Counted from the first letter of the stretch, positions 28,772 through 38,274 are shown. The stretch: 64,000 nt of DNA from Pseudomonas sp. ICMP 561 (GCF_002699985.1 NZ_LKBT01000003.1:124001-188000), one strand, 5' to 3'. Notes: generated by a model from the sequence alone, not told the origin. Numbers and translations: made by a program.

Positions 28772-29315
28772 CGGCAGGCGTCACGGCAGGGGCGAATTGC
28801 GCGACATGGTAGCAGCTAGTACCAGACTGTAGGAGCGCGCTTGCAGGGAGAGGGATTGACGCGGTGAATCATGTTTGCCGTCTCGCGAACAAGTTCGCTC
28901 CTACCTTTTGGCGCGGTGGCTCAGCCTGGCGCTTTCAAGGTAGGAGGCAACTTGTTGGCGAGAGTGTTTGCCGCGTTGAATCGGGTTTGCTGTCTCGCGA
29001 ACAAGTTCGCTCCTACCTTTTGGCGCGGTGCTCAGCCTGGCGCTTTCAAGGTAGGAGGCAACTTGTTGGCGAGAGGGTTTGCCGCGTTGAATCGGGTTTG
29101 CTGTCTCGCGAACAAGTTCGCTCCTACCTTTTGGCGCGGTGGCTCAGCCTGGCGCTTTCAAGGTAGGAGGCAACTTGTTGGCGAGAGTGTTTGCCGCGTT
29201 GAATCGGGTTTGCCGTCTCGCGAACAAGTTCGCTCCTACCTTTTGGCGCGGTGGCTCAGCCTGGCGCTTTCAAGGTAGGAGGCAACTTGTTGGCGAGAGG
29301 GTTTGACGCAGCGAA
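28772..29315. repeat. Gap with tandem REP array, about 112-bp period (28827-29305)
   Basis: Repeat units start at 28940, 29051, 29163 and 29275 (periods 111, 112 and 112 bp), preceded by a partial unit from 28827. Each has GTAGGAGGCAACTTGTTGGC, a variable centre, an inverted half ending CGAACAAGTTCGCTCCTACC, and a linker TTTTGGCGCGGTGGCTCAGC. The last unit stops at the ureJ stop codon. Long open frames through here are repeat artefacts. Confidence 0.88.
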
Positions 29316-29888
29316 TCAAGCAGCCAGCAACCACACACCCGCAGCCGCCGAGGCAGCACCGGCAATCCGCACCAATGGCGCAGCCGCTGTAGGCAGGTAG
29401 CGCACAACGGCATAACCAGCAGCGTGCAGGGCAGCAGTGGCGACTACGAAGCCGATGGCGTAGGCCGCCGGGCTGGACATGTCTGGCAGCTCAAGGCCGT
29501 GGGCAACACCGTGGAACAAAGCGAACAGCGCTGTGGCGCCTACGGCCATGAACAGCGGTGGACGAATCGCCAGTGCAACGGCCAGACCCAGCGCCAGCAC
29601 CGAAGCCGCGATACCGCTTTCCAGCGCAGGCAGGTTCAGGCCTTCGAAGCCCAGCAAGCCACCGATCAGCATGGTGCCGACGAAGGTGCAAGGCAGGGCC
29701 CAGCGCGCAGCGCCTTTTTGTTGAGCGGCCCACAGGCCGACGGCCAACATGGCCAGCAAGTGATCCAGGCCACCAATCGGGTGGCTGATACCGGCGACGA
29801 GGCCGTTGTCGCCATGTCCAGGGTGAGCAAAGGCCAGCGCTGGAACCAGCAGCAGAGCAAGGGTGCCGAGGGCTTGTTTGTAGTTCAT
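29316..29888 (-). CDS. ureJ: HupE/UreJ-family nickel transport protein
   Basis: 190 residues with an N-terminal signal-like segment ending near ALAFA, then HPGHGDNGLVAGISHPIGGLDH and six or so membrane segments. Histidine motifs HPIGGLDHLLAM and FHGVAHGLE are typical metal-binding signatures. It lies 26 bp after ureG, so is the last gene of the ureE-ureF-ureG-ureJ set. Likely brings nickel into the cell for urease; metal specificity is inferred from context. Confidence 0.92.
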   Translation of the reverse strand: MNYKQALGTLALLLVPALAFAHPGHGDNGLVAGISHPIGGLDHLLAMLAVGLWAAQQKGAARWALPCTFVGTMLIGGLLGFEGLNLPALESGIAASVLALGLAVALAIRPPLFMAVGATALFALFHGVAHGLELPDMSSPAAYAIGFVVATAALHAAGYAVVRYLPTAAAPLVRIAGAASAAAGVWLLAA

Positions 29889-29914
29889 GCAAAGCTTCCT
29901 TGAGGGAGTGAAAA

Positions 29915-30532
<618 letters not shown>

Positions 30533-30590
30533 TGAGTTCTCCGTTGAGCTCTGGTTCTTGAGCTCTGTTAGTCATTTGCCAGGTAGAAGA

Positions 30591-31265
30591 TCAGGACCGA
30601 AACAGCCGGCTGTATTGACGCTCATGGGCCATGCTCGCCAATGACAGACCGAAAGCGGCACTGCCAATATGTTGTGGATCAAGGTCTGTCGCATGCTGTT
30701 GGGCTTGCTGCAGCAACGGCAGCAACTCGCTGGTCAGGCGCTGCGCAGCCTGTTGACCCAGCGGCAGGGTTTTCATCAGGACTGCGAGCTGGTTTTCCAG
30801 CCAGCTCCACAACCAGGCAGCCAGAGCGTCCTGCGGGCTGATCTGCCAGGCACGAGCAGCCAAGGCCCAACCCAGTGCGAGATGTGGCTCCTCGGTTTGC
30901 GCCAGAAACTCCCGCGCAGGGCGATCAAGCTCTGGCAGCCCGATGAGTAGCTGTTTCAGGGAATAGCCCATTTGCCGACTTTCCAGATTCAGCTCGCGGG
31001 TTTCCCGACTGGCGCGATGTTCGTCGCTCAACTGCAGCAACTGGCACCAGTTTTCTTCTGCCGCTGCAACACAATGAGCGAGCAGCAGCGGAGCCTCGAA
31101 GCGGGCGAGGTTGAGCAGCAACTGGTCGCCGATCCAGCGTGACGCGCTGGCTGGATCAACCACCCGTTGGTTTTCCACCGCCATTTCCAGGCCTTGGGAG
31201 TAGCTGTAGCCGCCAATCGGTAATTGCGGACTGGCCAGGCGCAGCAGCGCCCAGGCGCTGTTCAT
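30591..31265 (-). CDS. ureF: Urease accessory protein UreF
   Basis: 224 residues, all-helical UreF family, beginning LLRLASPQLPIGGYSYSQGL, which is diagnostic. It acts as an adaptor/GTPase regulator between UreG and the UreABC-UreD complex. Start ATG at 31265 overlaps the ureE stop by 4 bp, so the two are translated together. Confidence 0.95.
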   Translation of the reverse strand: MNSAWALLRLASPQLPIGGYSYSQGLEMAVENQRVVDPASASRWIGDQLLLNLARFEAPLLLAHCVAAAEENWCQLLQLSDEHRASRETRELNLESRQMGYSLKQLLIGLPELDRPAREFLAQTEEPHLALGWALAARAWQISPQDALAAWLWSWLENQLAVLMKTLPLGQQAAQRLTSELLPLLQQAQQHATDLDPQHIGSAAFGLSLASMAHERQYSRLFRS

Positions 31266-31762
31266 ATACGCACGCCAAACTGGTGCAGTTTCGGCGGGTA
31301 GTTGAAATCTTCCTCGCCTGCCCGTGAGTGGTGGTGGCCGCCACCATAGGCACCGGTTTCCGGGGAGAAGGGCGCTTCAATCGATTCCGTCGTTGCGCCC
31401 AACTGATCGAGCATCGCCTTGAGCACATAGTCGTCGAGCAGGCGCAGCCAGCCGTCCCCTACTTGCAGCGCAACGTGACGGTTGCCCAGATGGTAAGCGG
31501 CGCGGGTCAGTTCGAAGGTGCTGCTGCAGGTGACGTGCATCAATTGTTCGGGACGGGCGCAGACACGGACGATACGGCCGTCTTCGGCCTTTAGAAACTC
31601 ACCATCGTGCAGCGGTTGCTGACCGCGCTCCAGAAAGAGGCCAACGTCTTCACCGTCGGCACTGTAGCAACGCAGGCGGCTTTTGCTGCGCGCCTCGAAA
31701 TTCAAATGCAGCTCGGCGGCCCATTCGGTTTGAGAGTCGATTCTTTTGTGAATCACCAGCAT
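31262..31762 (-). CDS. ureE: Urease nickel chaperone UreE
   Basis: 166 residues from ATG at 31762 (MLVIHKRID); a longer frame to 31888 adds 42 unlikely residues. Standard UreE beta N-domain and ferredoxin-like C-domain, with a modest histidine cluster near the C-terminus (GGGHHHSRAGEED) that should bind nickel. Donates nickel to the UreG/F/D machinery. First of ureE-ureF-ureG-ureJ; the structural urease genes lie about 14 kb away at 45.8-50.4 kb. Confidence 0.94.
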   Translation of the reverse strand: MLVIHKRIDSQTEWAAELHLNFEARSKSRLRCYSADGEDVGLFLERGQQPLHDGEFLKAEDGRIVRVCARPEQLMHVTCSSTFELTRAAYHLGNRHVALQVGDGWLRLLDDYVLKAMLDQLGATTESIEAPFSPETGAYGGGHHHSRAGEEDFNYPPKLHQFGVRI

Positions 31763-31930
31763 CGGAAGGCATCCAGCTAATTGCGATGCTTCAAGACAGA
31801 GCAAGGGGCTTGCCAACAGTGCAGGTTGTAGGAAAAAGCCGACGGAAAAGGTGGGAATGAAACGCCGGTCGAGATATTTCGCACCCAAACAGTGCTATTC
31901 GTTTGGAGTGCACCAATTTGAGTCGACTGG

Positions 31931-32563
31931 CTATTCCGCGCTGGGCAGTCCGCGCCAATGTTTGGCACCACTGAAGATGAAACGCAGTTGGTGAGTGATC
32001 TTGGCCTGAGGCTTCAGGTGTGAGGGCAGCGCATCGCTTGGCGGGTCGATCAGTTCAGGGAGCATGGCGAATACGCTTTTCACCACCAGGTCTGCAAGGA
32101 TCGAAAGTGATGCTGCATCCAGATGCTGCCATTTAGGCATGGTGCCCAAGTCTGTCGCGAGGTCGGCACTGATGCCATCACGAAGTGCGCAGAGCGCTTG
32201 CCGCACCTGCCGGGAGCCACCGTATTGCTCTCGGGCCAGAAACAGGAATTGCGCACGCTTGGCTGATACCACTTCGAGAAAGATACGAACCGACGCTTCG
32301 ATCAGGCCGCCCATGACAAATTCGTTGTGGCGCACCAGACGCAGGGTCTCGCGAAATGTCTGACCGACCTCGCTGACCAAAGCGAGACCCAACTGATCCA
32401 TATCGTCGAAGTGGCGATAGAACCCCGTCGGCACGATGCCCGCGGTGCGCGCCACTTCCCGAAGGCTCAGGCTGCCGAAGCCGCGTCCGCTTTCCATGAG
32501 GGTGTGGGCGGCGTTGAGCAGCGCATGGCGGGTCTGTTGTTTCTGTTCGGCGCGGGGCAGCAT
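31931..32563 (-). CDS. desT: TetR-family regulator, DesT/FabR-like
   Basis: 210 residues from ATG at 32563 (MLPRAEQKQQTRHALLNAAH); a longer frame to 32758 adds 65 implausible residues. The TetR helix-turn-helix (LSLREVARTAGIVPTGFYRH) and the C-terminal FabR-type ligand domain closely match P. aeruginosa DesT as I remember it. DesT senses the unsaturated:saturated acyl-CoA ratio and represses the desCB desaturase genes. Those genes are not adjacent here, while ureE is, as in P. aeruginosa. The ligand and role are inferred from similarity. Confidence 0.85.
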   Translation of the reverse strand: MLPRAEQKQQTRHALLNAAHTLMESGRGFGSLSLREVARTAGIVPTGFYRHFDDMDQLGLALVSEVGQTFRETLRLVRHNEFVMGGLIEASVRIFLEVVSAKRAQFLFLAREQYGGSRQVRQALCALRDGISADLATDLGTMPKWQHLDAASLSILADLVVKSVFAMLPELIDPPSDALPSHLKPQAKITHQLRFIFSGAKHWRGLPSAE

Positions 32564-32713
32564 GACGGTAGACAAATCCGGGATGACAGGCAGCACTTTA
32601 GCAAATGCGCTTTGGATGCGTCGAAGGGGTTTTAGCCTGGGGCGGTTGATCGGTCTCCCGCAGGCGCTGCTATCTCGTCTACAGCCGCTGCTGTCGCGCG
32701 GTAAACACAGGAT

Positions 32714-32804
32714 CTGTAGGAGCGCGCTTGCCCGCGATAGCGTCAGTGCAGCTGACATGTTTATCGACTGACATACCGTTTCGCGGGCAAGCGCGCTCCT
32801 ACAG
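32714..32804. repeat. REP doublet, GCGCTTGCCCGCGA type
   Basis: CTGTAGGAGCGCGCTTGCCC and inverse ending CGCTCCTACAG, 91 bp, upstream of the desT-like gene where desCB might be expected. Confidence 0.85.
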
Positions 32805-32853
32805 GTTTAAAAAGCATTCCAAATCTATTGTCTGGATGGGAGATTTTCAGTTT

Positions 32854-33027
32854 CTAAACCCGCTGATACTGCTTGATCAACTGCGCATGGCCATCCTGCG
32901 CAATCGTCTCGTGCAGGGTCTGCATGCCCATCTTCACTTCAGCACTGGGTTCGCGCTCGGGCGCGGGTACGGCCCAGACGTTAGCGGCCAAAAAGGAAAA
33001 GGTCAGGGCGAGCCATACGCGTTTCAT
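32854..33027 (-). CDS. Small secreted protein
   Basis: 57 residues from ATG at 33027 (MKRVWLALTF) with GAGGAG 8 bp upstream. Signal peptide of about 19 residues, cut near ANVWA; the mature peptide of about 38 residues is polar (VPAPEREPSAEVKMGMQTLH). No family recognised. A short gene, but the signal peptide and ribosome site make it credible. Confidence 0.65.
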   Translation of the reverse strand: MKRVWLALTFSFLAANVWAVPAPEREPSAEVKMGMQTLHETIAQDGHAQLIKQYQRV

Positions 33028-33326
33028 GATATTCGCTCCTCTCAAGAGCTTGCGGGGTGATGTATGGCAGCGATATTACGCCCGGCCTGTCGATAGAGAA
33101 GTTCGTATTCCTGATGGTGAAAATCATCGATATTGATTGATCCTCCAGCCCTTGCTGGCTGTGGCTTGCAGGCGTGGCTTCATATTTCCTCACATAGAAG
33201 CTTGGGTTTTAAGCCCTATGCTGTAATTTGCACATCCGATCAAACCCTCAGGTTTTTTGTAAGTCGAAGCTTAAAGTCGACTGCAACAGGCCTGGGCCGG
33301 TCTGTTGTTATCTGGAGAGTCATGCA

Positions 33327-35396
33327 ATGACGCGCAGCCGTAAAATTTTTGCCTGGACCGGTGCCATTCTGTTGTTGGTACTGGCTGTATTGGTCGTTGT
33401 GATCGCCACGTTTGACTGGAACCGAATCAAGCCAACGCTCAACGAAAAAGTCAGTGAAGCGCTGCATCGTCCCTTCGCGATCAATGGCAACCTTGCGGTT
33501 ATCTGGGGGCGTGAACCTGAGGAGGGCGGCTGGCGTGCATGGGTACCATGGCCGCGTTTCGTGGCTGAGGACTTGAGCCTGGGTAACCCGGAGTGGTCGA
33601 AAACGCCGCAGATGGTCACCCTCAAGCGCGTCGAATTCCGCCTCTCGCCGTTGCCATTGATCGTGCAGCACGTTGTTATCCCGCGCATTGACCTGACCGG
33701 CCCGGATGCAAAACTTGAGCGCCTGGCTGATGGCCGCGCCAACTGGACGTTCGATTTGCCCAAATCTGACCCGAATGCTGAACCTTCCAGCTGGGTGCTG
33801 GACATCGGCGCCATCAAGTTCGACAAGGGGCTGGTGAGCTTCAACGATCAGACCCTTAACACTCAGGTGGACCTGGTGATCGACCCGCTGGGCAAGCCCA
33901 TTCCATTCGGCGATATCGTCGGCAGTGGAGACGCAAAGAAAGCTGAGGAGAAGGGCGTCAGGCCGCAGGATTATGCGTTTGGTGTCACGTTCAAAGGCCA
34001 ATATAAAGGCCAGAAGCTCAACGGCAGCGGTAAGCTCGGCGGGCTGCTGGCGCTCAAGGATGCTGCTCAGCCATTCCCGGTTCAAGTCGATGCTCACGTC
34101 GGTGACACCCACGCGGCTATTGCGGGCACAGTGACCGATCCGCAAAACCTGGGCGCGCTGGATCTGCGCCTCAAGTTGTCAGGCAGCAGCCTGAGCAATC
34201 TCTATCCGTTGACGGGTGTGACACTGCCGGATTCGCCTGCTTATTCCACGGACGGTCGACTGATCGCCAAAATCCATGACCCGGCGGGCGCCAACTTCCG
34301 CTACGAAGGCTTCAACGGCAAGATCGGCAACAGCGACATTCATGGCGACCTGGGTTTTGTCGCCAGTCAGCCAAGGCCGAAACTCACCGGCACACTGGTT
34401 TCCAATCAACTGCTATTTACCGACCTGGCACCGTTGATCGGCGCAGACTCCAACGCCGCTCAGAAAAAACGCGGCGGGGAAAGCAAGCAGCCAACGGGCA
34501 AGGTGCTGCCTGTGGAAGAGTTCCAGACCGACCGCTGGCGGGCCATGGACGCGGATGTCGAGTTCACCGGCAAGCGCATCGTGCAAAGCCCGGACCTGCC
34601 GTTCTCTGACCTTTATACCCACGTCGTGTTGAACGACGGGCAACTGAGCCTGCAACCGCTGCGATTCGGCGTTGCGGGCGGCAAGCTCGACGCCGACATT
34701 CGTCTTGATGGCCGCAGCAAACCGATGCAGGGCAGGGCGAAGCTTTCTGCGCGCAACCTCAAGCTCAAGCAGCTGTTCCCGACCTTTGAACCAATGAAAA
34801 CCAGCTTTGGTGAACTGGCGGGTGATGCCGACATCAGCGGCAAGGGCAACTCGGTTGCGGCGTTGCTGGGCACTTCCAATGGTGACTTGAAGATGCTGGT
34901 CAACGACGGCGCGATCAGCCGCAGCCTGATGGAAATCGCCGGGCTCAACGTTGGTAATTATGTGGTGGGCAAGTTGTTCGGCGATCAGGACGTGAAGATT
35001 AACTGCGCAGCGTCTGACGTGGGCATCAAGGACGGTCTGGCGACGCCTCGTCTGTTTGTGTTTGATACCGAGAACGCGATTATCTTTATCGACGGCACAG
35101 CCAACTTCAAAACCGAGCAACTGGATTTGAGCGTCAAGCCTGAGTCAAAAGGCTTCCGCGTGTTCTCGTTGCGGTCTCCTCTTTATGTACGCGGGCCGTT
35201 CGCAAAACCGAATGCGGGCGTGCAGTCCGGGCCGTTGCTGTTGCGTGGAGCGGGGATGGTACTGCTGGGTGCCGCAATCGGGCCGGCTGCAGGTTTGCTG
35301 GCTCTTGTGGCGCCGAGCAGTGGCGAAGAGCCCAACCAGTGCGCGCCGTTGCTGGAGCAGATGAGATCGGGCAAAGCGCCGAAGACGGTGCAGTAA
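33327..35396 (+). CDS. AsmA-family protein
   Basis: 689 residues from ATG at 33327. One N-terminal membrane anchor (about 10-32) followed by a long periplasmic beta-rich region with the AsmA start pattern (NRIKPTLNEKVSEALHRPFA), and an AsmA_2-like part near residues 500-620 (GELAGDADISGKGNSVAALL). A hydrophobic stretch near the C-terminus (GMVLLGAAIGPAAGLLALVA) may touch the membrane. AsmA-like proteins are thought to help lipid transport between inner and outer membrane. Appears monocistronic, followed by REP elements. Confidence 0.88.
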   Translation: MTRSRKIFAWTGAILLLVLAVLVVVIATFDWNRIKPTLNEKVSEALHRPFAINGNLAVIWGREPEEGGWRAWVPWPRFVAEDLSLGNPEWSKTPQMVTLKRVEFRLSPLPLIVQHVVIPRIDLTGPDAKLERLADGRANWTFDLPKSDPNAEPSSWVLDIGAIKFDKGLVSFNDQTLNTQVDLVIDPLGKPIPFGDIVGSGDAKKAEEKGVRPQDYAFGVTFKGQYKGQKLNGSGKLGGLLALKDAAQPFPVQVDAHVGDTHAAIAGTVTDPQNLGALDLRLKLSGSSLSNLYPLTGVTLPDSPAYSTDGRLIAKIHDPAGANFRYEGFNGKIGNSDIHGDLGFVASQPRPKLTGTLVSNQLLFTDLAPLIGADSNAAQKKRGGESKQPTGKVLPVEEFQTDRWRAMDADVEFTGKRIVQSPDLPFSDLYTHVVLNDGQLSLQPLRFGVAGGKLDADIRLDGRSKPMQGRAKLSARNLKLKQLFPTFEPMKTSFGELAGDADISGKGNSVAALLGTSNGDLKMLVNDGAISRSLMEIAGLNVGNYVVGKLFGDQDVKINCAASDVGIKDGLATPRLFVFDTENAIIFIDGTANFKTEQLDLSVKPESKGFRVFSLRSPLYVRGPFAKPNAGVQSGPLLLRGAGMVLLGAAIGPAAGLLALVAPSSGEEPNQCAPLLEQMRSGKAPKTVQ

Positions 35397-35968
35397 AATA
35401 CCGCTTTCCCGGCTATTTTGTGGGAGCCGAGCTTGCTCGCGATATTGGCGACGCGGTTTCATAGCTCAGTACCGCGTCATCGTTCATCGCGAGCAAGCTC
35501 GGCTCCCACAGGGTCTCAGCAATCCCGTGGGATCGGCTTTAGCCGGGAAGGGGCCGTTACGGGCACTAAAAATGAGTCGTCAGAAATATCGCGCTCGTGC
35601 CTTTTTTGTGGGAGCCAGGCTTGCTCGCGAAGCAGTCGACTCGGTATGTCAGATCTAGCGCGTCATCGTTCTTCGCGGGCAAGCCTCGCTCCAACAGAGT
35701 CTTCACGCCGTGGGATCGGCTTTAGCCGGGAAGGGGCCGTTACAGGCACTAAAAATGAGTCGTCAGAAATATCGCGCTCGTGCCTTTTTTGTGGGAGCAG
35801 AGCTTGCTCGCGAAGCAGTCGACGCGGTACGTCAGATCTAGCGCGTCATCGTTCTTCGCGGGCAAGCCTCGCTCCAACAGGATCTCTGCCAGTCCTACAG
35901 TTCTTCGCATTGGCAGGCACAAAAAAGCCAGGACTCAGTCCTGGCTTTTTTGCATCACGACTCGCCGA
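35397..35968. repeat. Gap with REP doublet and 184-bp tandem duplication
   Basis: A perfect REP doublet lies at 35419-35511 (TGTGGGAGCCGAGCTTGCTC and its inverse). Then a unit starting GTGGGATCGGCTTTAGCCGG at 35527 repeats at 35711, a 184-bp period, with only scattered differences; each unit contains its own REP doublet around GTGGGAGC...GCTCCAACAG. This is a recent tandem duplication. No gene. Confidence 0.85.
35921..35951. terminator. Bidirectional rho-independent terminator
   Basis: AAAAAAGCCAGGACT-CA-GTCCTGGCTTTTTT: a strong stem with A and T runs on both sides, 18 bp after the bacterioferritin stop. It ends that gene's transcript and anything reading from the left. Confidence 0.9.
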
Positions 35969-36502
35969 TCACAGGTCGTTGAGAATATCCGCCATGTCGT
36001 CGGCGTGTTCTTCTTCCTGAGCCAGGATGGTTTCGAAGATACGACGAGTCGTCGGGTCATCTTCGCCGATGTATTTGATGATTTCGCTGTAGCTGTCGAT
36101 GGCGATACGTTCAGCCACCAGGTCTTCGTAGACCATTTCCTTCAGCGTCGTGCCTGCCACGTACTGGGCGTGGGAATTCTTCGACAGCAGGTCAGGGTTG
36201 AATTCCGGCTCGCCGCCCAGTTGCACAATGCGCTCGGCCAGCAAATCAGCGTGTTCGGCTTCCTGCTGCGCATGCTCAAGAAACTCGGAGGCTGCGACGC
36301 TGGCCTTGAGGCCGGTCGCCATATAGTAGTGGCGCTTGTAACGCAGCACGCACACCAGCTCGGTAGCCAGCGATTCGTTCAGCAGGCGCAGTACCGTTTC
36401 GCGGTCAGCGCTATAGCCTTCAGTGACAGCACCGTTCTCGACGTTCTGGCGCGCACGTGCGCGCAGGGTGCTTACATCCGACAATTGTTGGTCGTGGTTC
36501 AT
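35969..36502 (-). CDS. Bacterioferritin-like / ferritin-like protein
   Basis: 177 residues. The ferritin-like four-helix diiron pattern is clear: Glu in LNESLATELVCVLRY, EHAQQEAEHADLLA, then EDLVAERIAIDSYSE and a final EEEHADDM. The family is annotated bacterioferritin in Pseudomonas (PA4880-like). It lacks an obvious heme-binding Met at the usual Bfr position that I can assign, so it may be a Dps-like/DPS-related iron store. Cytoplasmic iron handling is the likely role. Own terminator downstream. Confidence 0.85.
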   Translation of the reverse strand: MNHDQQLSDVSTLRARARQNVENGAVTEGYSADRETVLRLLNESLATELVCVLRYKRHYYMATGLKASVAASEFLEHAQQEAEHADLLAERIVQLGGEPEFNPDLLSKNSHAQYVAGTTLKEMVYEDLVAERIAIDSYSEIIKYIGEDDPTTRRIFETILAQEEEHADDMADILNDL

Positions 36503-36720
36503 GGTTTATCTCCAAAGCTAATCCGGTATCCGTCTCGCTCTTGATGCGCCAATCCTCTACAGCGTTGAGTGGCGCCCGGCATGATCGGTAACAGGTGTGA
36601 GTGCTCGGCTTCGGGAAAAGTTTTATTCTTTTGCGTCATTGGTTGATGAACAAAATATTAGGAAACGACTGTTACACGCCGCGGTCCCAACCTTGAGACG
36701 AAAATATATGGAGATACACA

Positions 36721-36807
36721 ATGCTCAAGTTCCTCGGCAGCACCATCGGCATCATCTTCCTGATCGGCCTGATTGTGGTCATCGCCCTGTTCAAGCTGGT
36801 GTTCTAA
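36721..36807 (+). CDS. 28-residue hydrophobic membrane peptide
   Basis: ATG at 36721, stop at 36805-36807, GGAG 7 bp upstream, and a strong terminator 37 bp after the stop. The peptide (MLKFLGSTIGIIFLIGLIVV, then IALFKLVF) is one membrane helix with lysines at both ends. I recall nearly identical peptides in other Pseudomonas genomes. Function unknown; small single-helix peptides often modulate membrane complexes. Confidence 0.72.
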   Translation: MLKFLGSTIGIIFLIGLIVVIALFKLVF

Positions 36808-36843
36808 GCGCGAACGACTGCACATGTAAAAGCGCCGCCCAAT

Positions 36844-36874
36844 AAAAAGCCCGATGCATATGCATCGGGCTTTT
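36844..36874. terminator. Bidirectional rho-independent terminator
   Basis: AAAAAGCCCGATGCA-TATGCATCGGGCTTTT, between the small membrane peptide gene (plus strand) and the convergent OsmE-like gene. Serves both. Confidence 0.92.
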
Positions 36875-36891
36875 GCGTATCAACGACCCGC

Positions 36892-37230
36892 TTACATGGC
36901 GCGTTCGTTGGCTTCGCGTTGCTCGCAGGTCATGAAACCCTTGTTATCCACGCGACCGTTGGCGTTGAAGCTGACGTGATAGACCTGCTCGTGGCCGTCT
37001 TTATTCATCACGTAGTTGTTGCAAACACCCGGGTGCACCTTGCGCTGTACGCGAGTAGACGGCGTGCCGCCGATGGTCAGCACTTGCTGCTCGGTCATGC
37101 CGTCTTCAACTTGCTTGACCAGCGGCTCGTTGCGATAGGTCACGTAATCCACCGGGTTCTGCACGGTGGTGTTGGCGCAACCGCTGACTGCGGCGATAAC
37201 GAAAGCTGCTGCGAGGCTCTTCTTGATCAT
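36892..37230 (-). CDS. osmE: Osmotically inducible lipoprotein OsmE-like
   Basis: 112 residues from ATG at 37230 (MIKKSLAAAF). Signal peptide with lipobox VSGC at residues 17-20, so it should be lipid-anchored. The rest is an SmpA/OmlA-type domain (VEDGMTEQQVLTIGGTPSTR), matching OsmE length and pattern. OsmE of E. coli is induced by osmotic stress and stationary phase. A longer frame to 37296 is rejected because it buries the signal peptide. Confidence 0.88.
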   Translation of the reverse strand: MIKKSLAAAFVIAAVSGCANTTVQNPVDYVTYRNEPLVKQVEDGMTEQQVLTIGGTPSTRVQRKVHPGVCNNYVMNKDGHEQVYHVSFNANGRVDNKGFMTCEQREANERAM

Positions 37231-37640
37231 GAAATACCACTCCAATGACAGAGCCATTGTTGGCCCGTTGCAGCTTGGAGCTGCGAAGGTTCGCAAGAGT
37301 TCGATTATTTGATGGCCTTTGAATACTACGTACGTCGCACGGTGTTTTCGTTACCTGACAGTCAGGCTTCTGACTACGTCTGTAACCACCAGGATGCCAG
37401 CAACCTGACTTGATGAAAGTTGCTCGCACGTTCACGAAAGGGCGCGGTCAATGTGATGGCATGGTCGGGAGATTCAGTTCTCACCTGGGTGCCGTCATCG
37501 GTGATGACTACCCCCGACCACCGTAAACCCTGTGAAATTGTTTGTTGAGCACGCCGCGCGCCTCAAGGCTGCGGGCCTTTAGCTATCCCAGCTGTTGTTC
37601 GTAGTTTGCCGCCCGGTCGGGTCGGCATTGGAGTGATGCA
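37231..37640. other. Gap with a nested stem-loop (37463-37519)
   Basis: Divergent promoters for osmE and the next gene are expected. GGTCGGG (37463-37469) pairs with CCCGACC (37513-37519), and inside it GTCATC pairs with GATGAC near 37494-37508. The structure lies about 120 bp before the 37641 start, so could be part of a leader or a small RNA. No other feature seen. Confidence 0.35.
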
Positions 37641-37898
37641 ATGAGCGATAAAGAACACTACGCAATCGAGTACACCCTGGCGGGCGAGCACCACGTGGAC
37701 GTGATCGAGAATCTTGATGTACCGATCATCGACGTGGTTCACGAGCTGGCACAGAAGCATCACGTCGTACTGGATGACGACGTGCAGAGTTTTATCGCCG
37801 TGGATGAGGCAACGGCCCACGCATCGGGTATCACCGATGTGTCGATTCACAGCATCGAAGAAGAGGAACTGCGACTCGACACGCGCAACGTCGGGTAG
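37641..37898 (+). CDS. Small acidic hypothetical protein
   Basis: 85 residues with GGAG upstream of the ATG. Very acidic overall, with His-rich spots (GEHHVDVIENLDVPIIDVVH, QKHHVVLDDDVQ). No signal peptide or membrane segment. The alternating hydrophobic pattern suggests a small alpha/beta fold. I do not recognise the family. The next gene is on the same strand 91 bp downstream but encodes an unrelated secreted protein. Confidence 0.68.
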   Translation: MSDKEHYAIEYTLAGEHHVDVIENLDVPIIDVVHELAQKHHVVLDDDVQSFIAVDEATAHASGITDVSIHSIEEEELRLDTRNVG

Positions 37899-37989
37899 GC
37901 CTGAGCTGGGCGGGTCGCGCCGCATATTCTTTGGCTACACTCCAAAGCAGGCCACGCTGGTCGGCATGGCCACTGTGGAGTGGATAACC

Positions 37990-38274
37990 ATGAAAATGCT
38001 GCGCGTCCCTGTGTTGTTGGTGAGTCTGTTGATGTGTGCCCAGAGTTATGCGGCCACTGCGCAACAGAACAAGATGACCACCTGTAATGCCGATGCTACA
38101 GCTCAGTCCTTGAAGGGCGATGAGCGCAAGACGTTCATGAGCACCTGCCTTAAAGCTTCACCGCCGCAAACCCAGCAACAAAAGATGACCAGCTGTAACG
38201 CAACGGCTACGACTCAGGCGCTCAAGGGCGATGCCCGGAAGGCTTTTATGAGCGATTGTCTCAAGAAGAAATAA
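37990..38274 (+). CDS. psiF: PsiF-family phosphate-starvation-inducible protein
   Basis: 94 residues from ATG at 37990. Signal peptide ends near SYAATA; two copies of the PsiF repeat follow (KMTTCNADATAQSLKGDERK and KMTSCNATATTQALKGDARK), each with two cysteines. Periplasmic; in E. coli psiF is part of the phosphate regulon, but the function is unknown. A stem (TTTTCCAG paired with CTGGAAAA, 38275-38304) overlaps the region right after the stop and may end the transcript. Confidence 0.88.
   Translation: MKMLRVPVLLVSLLMCAQSYAATAQQNKMTTCNADATAQSLKGDERKTFMSTCLKASPPQTQQQKMTSCNATATTQALKGDARKAFMSDCLKKK

Noticed and set aside
28864..29278. 100- and 135-residue repetitive frames
   Set aside because: Products of the 112-bp REP array, with identical repeated peptides and no start signals.
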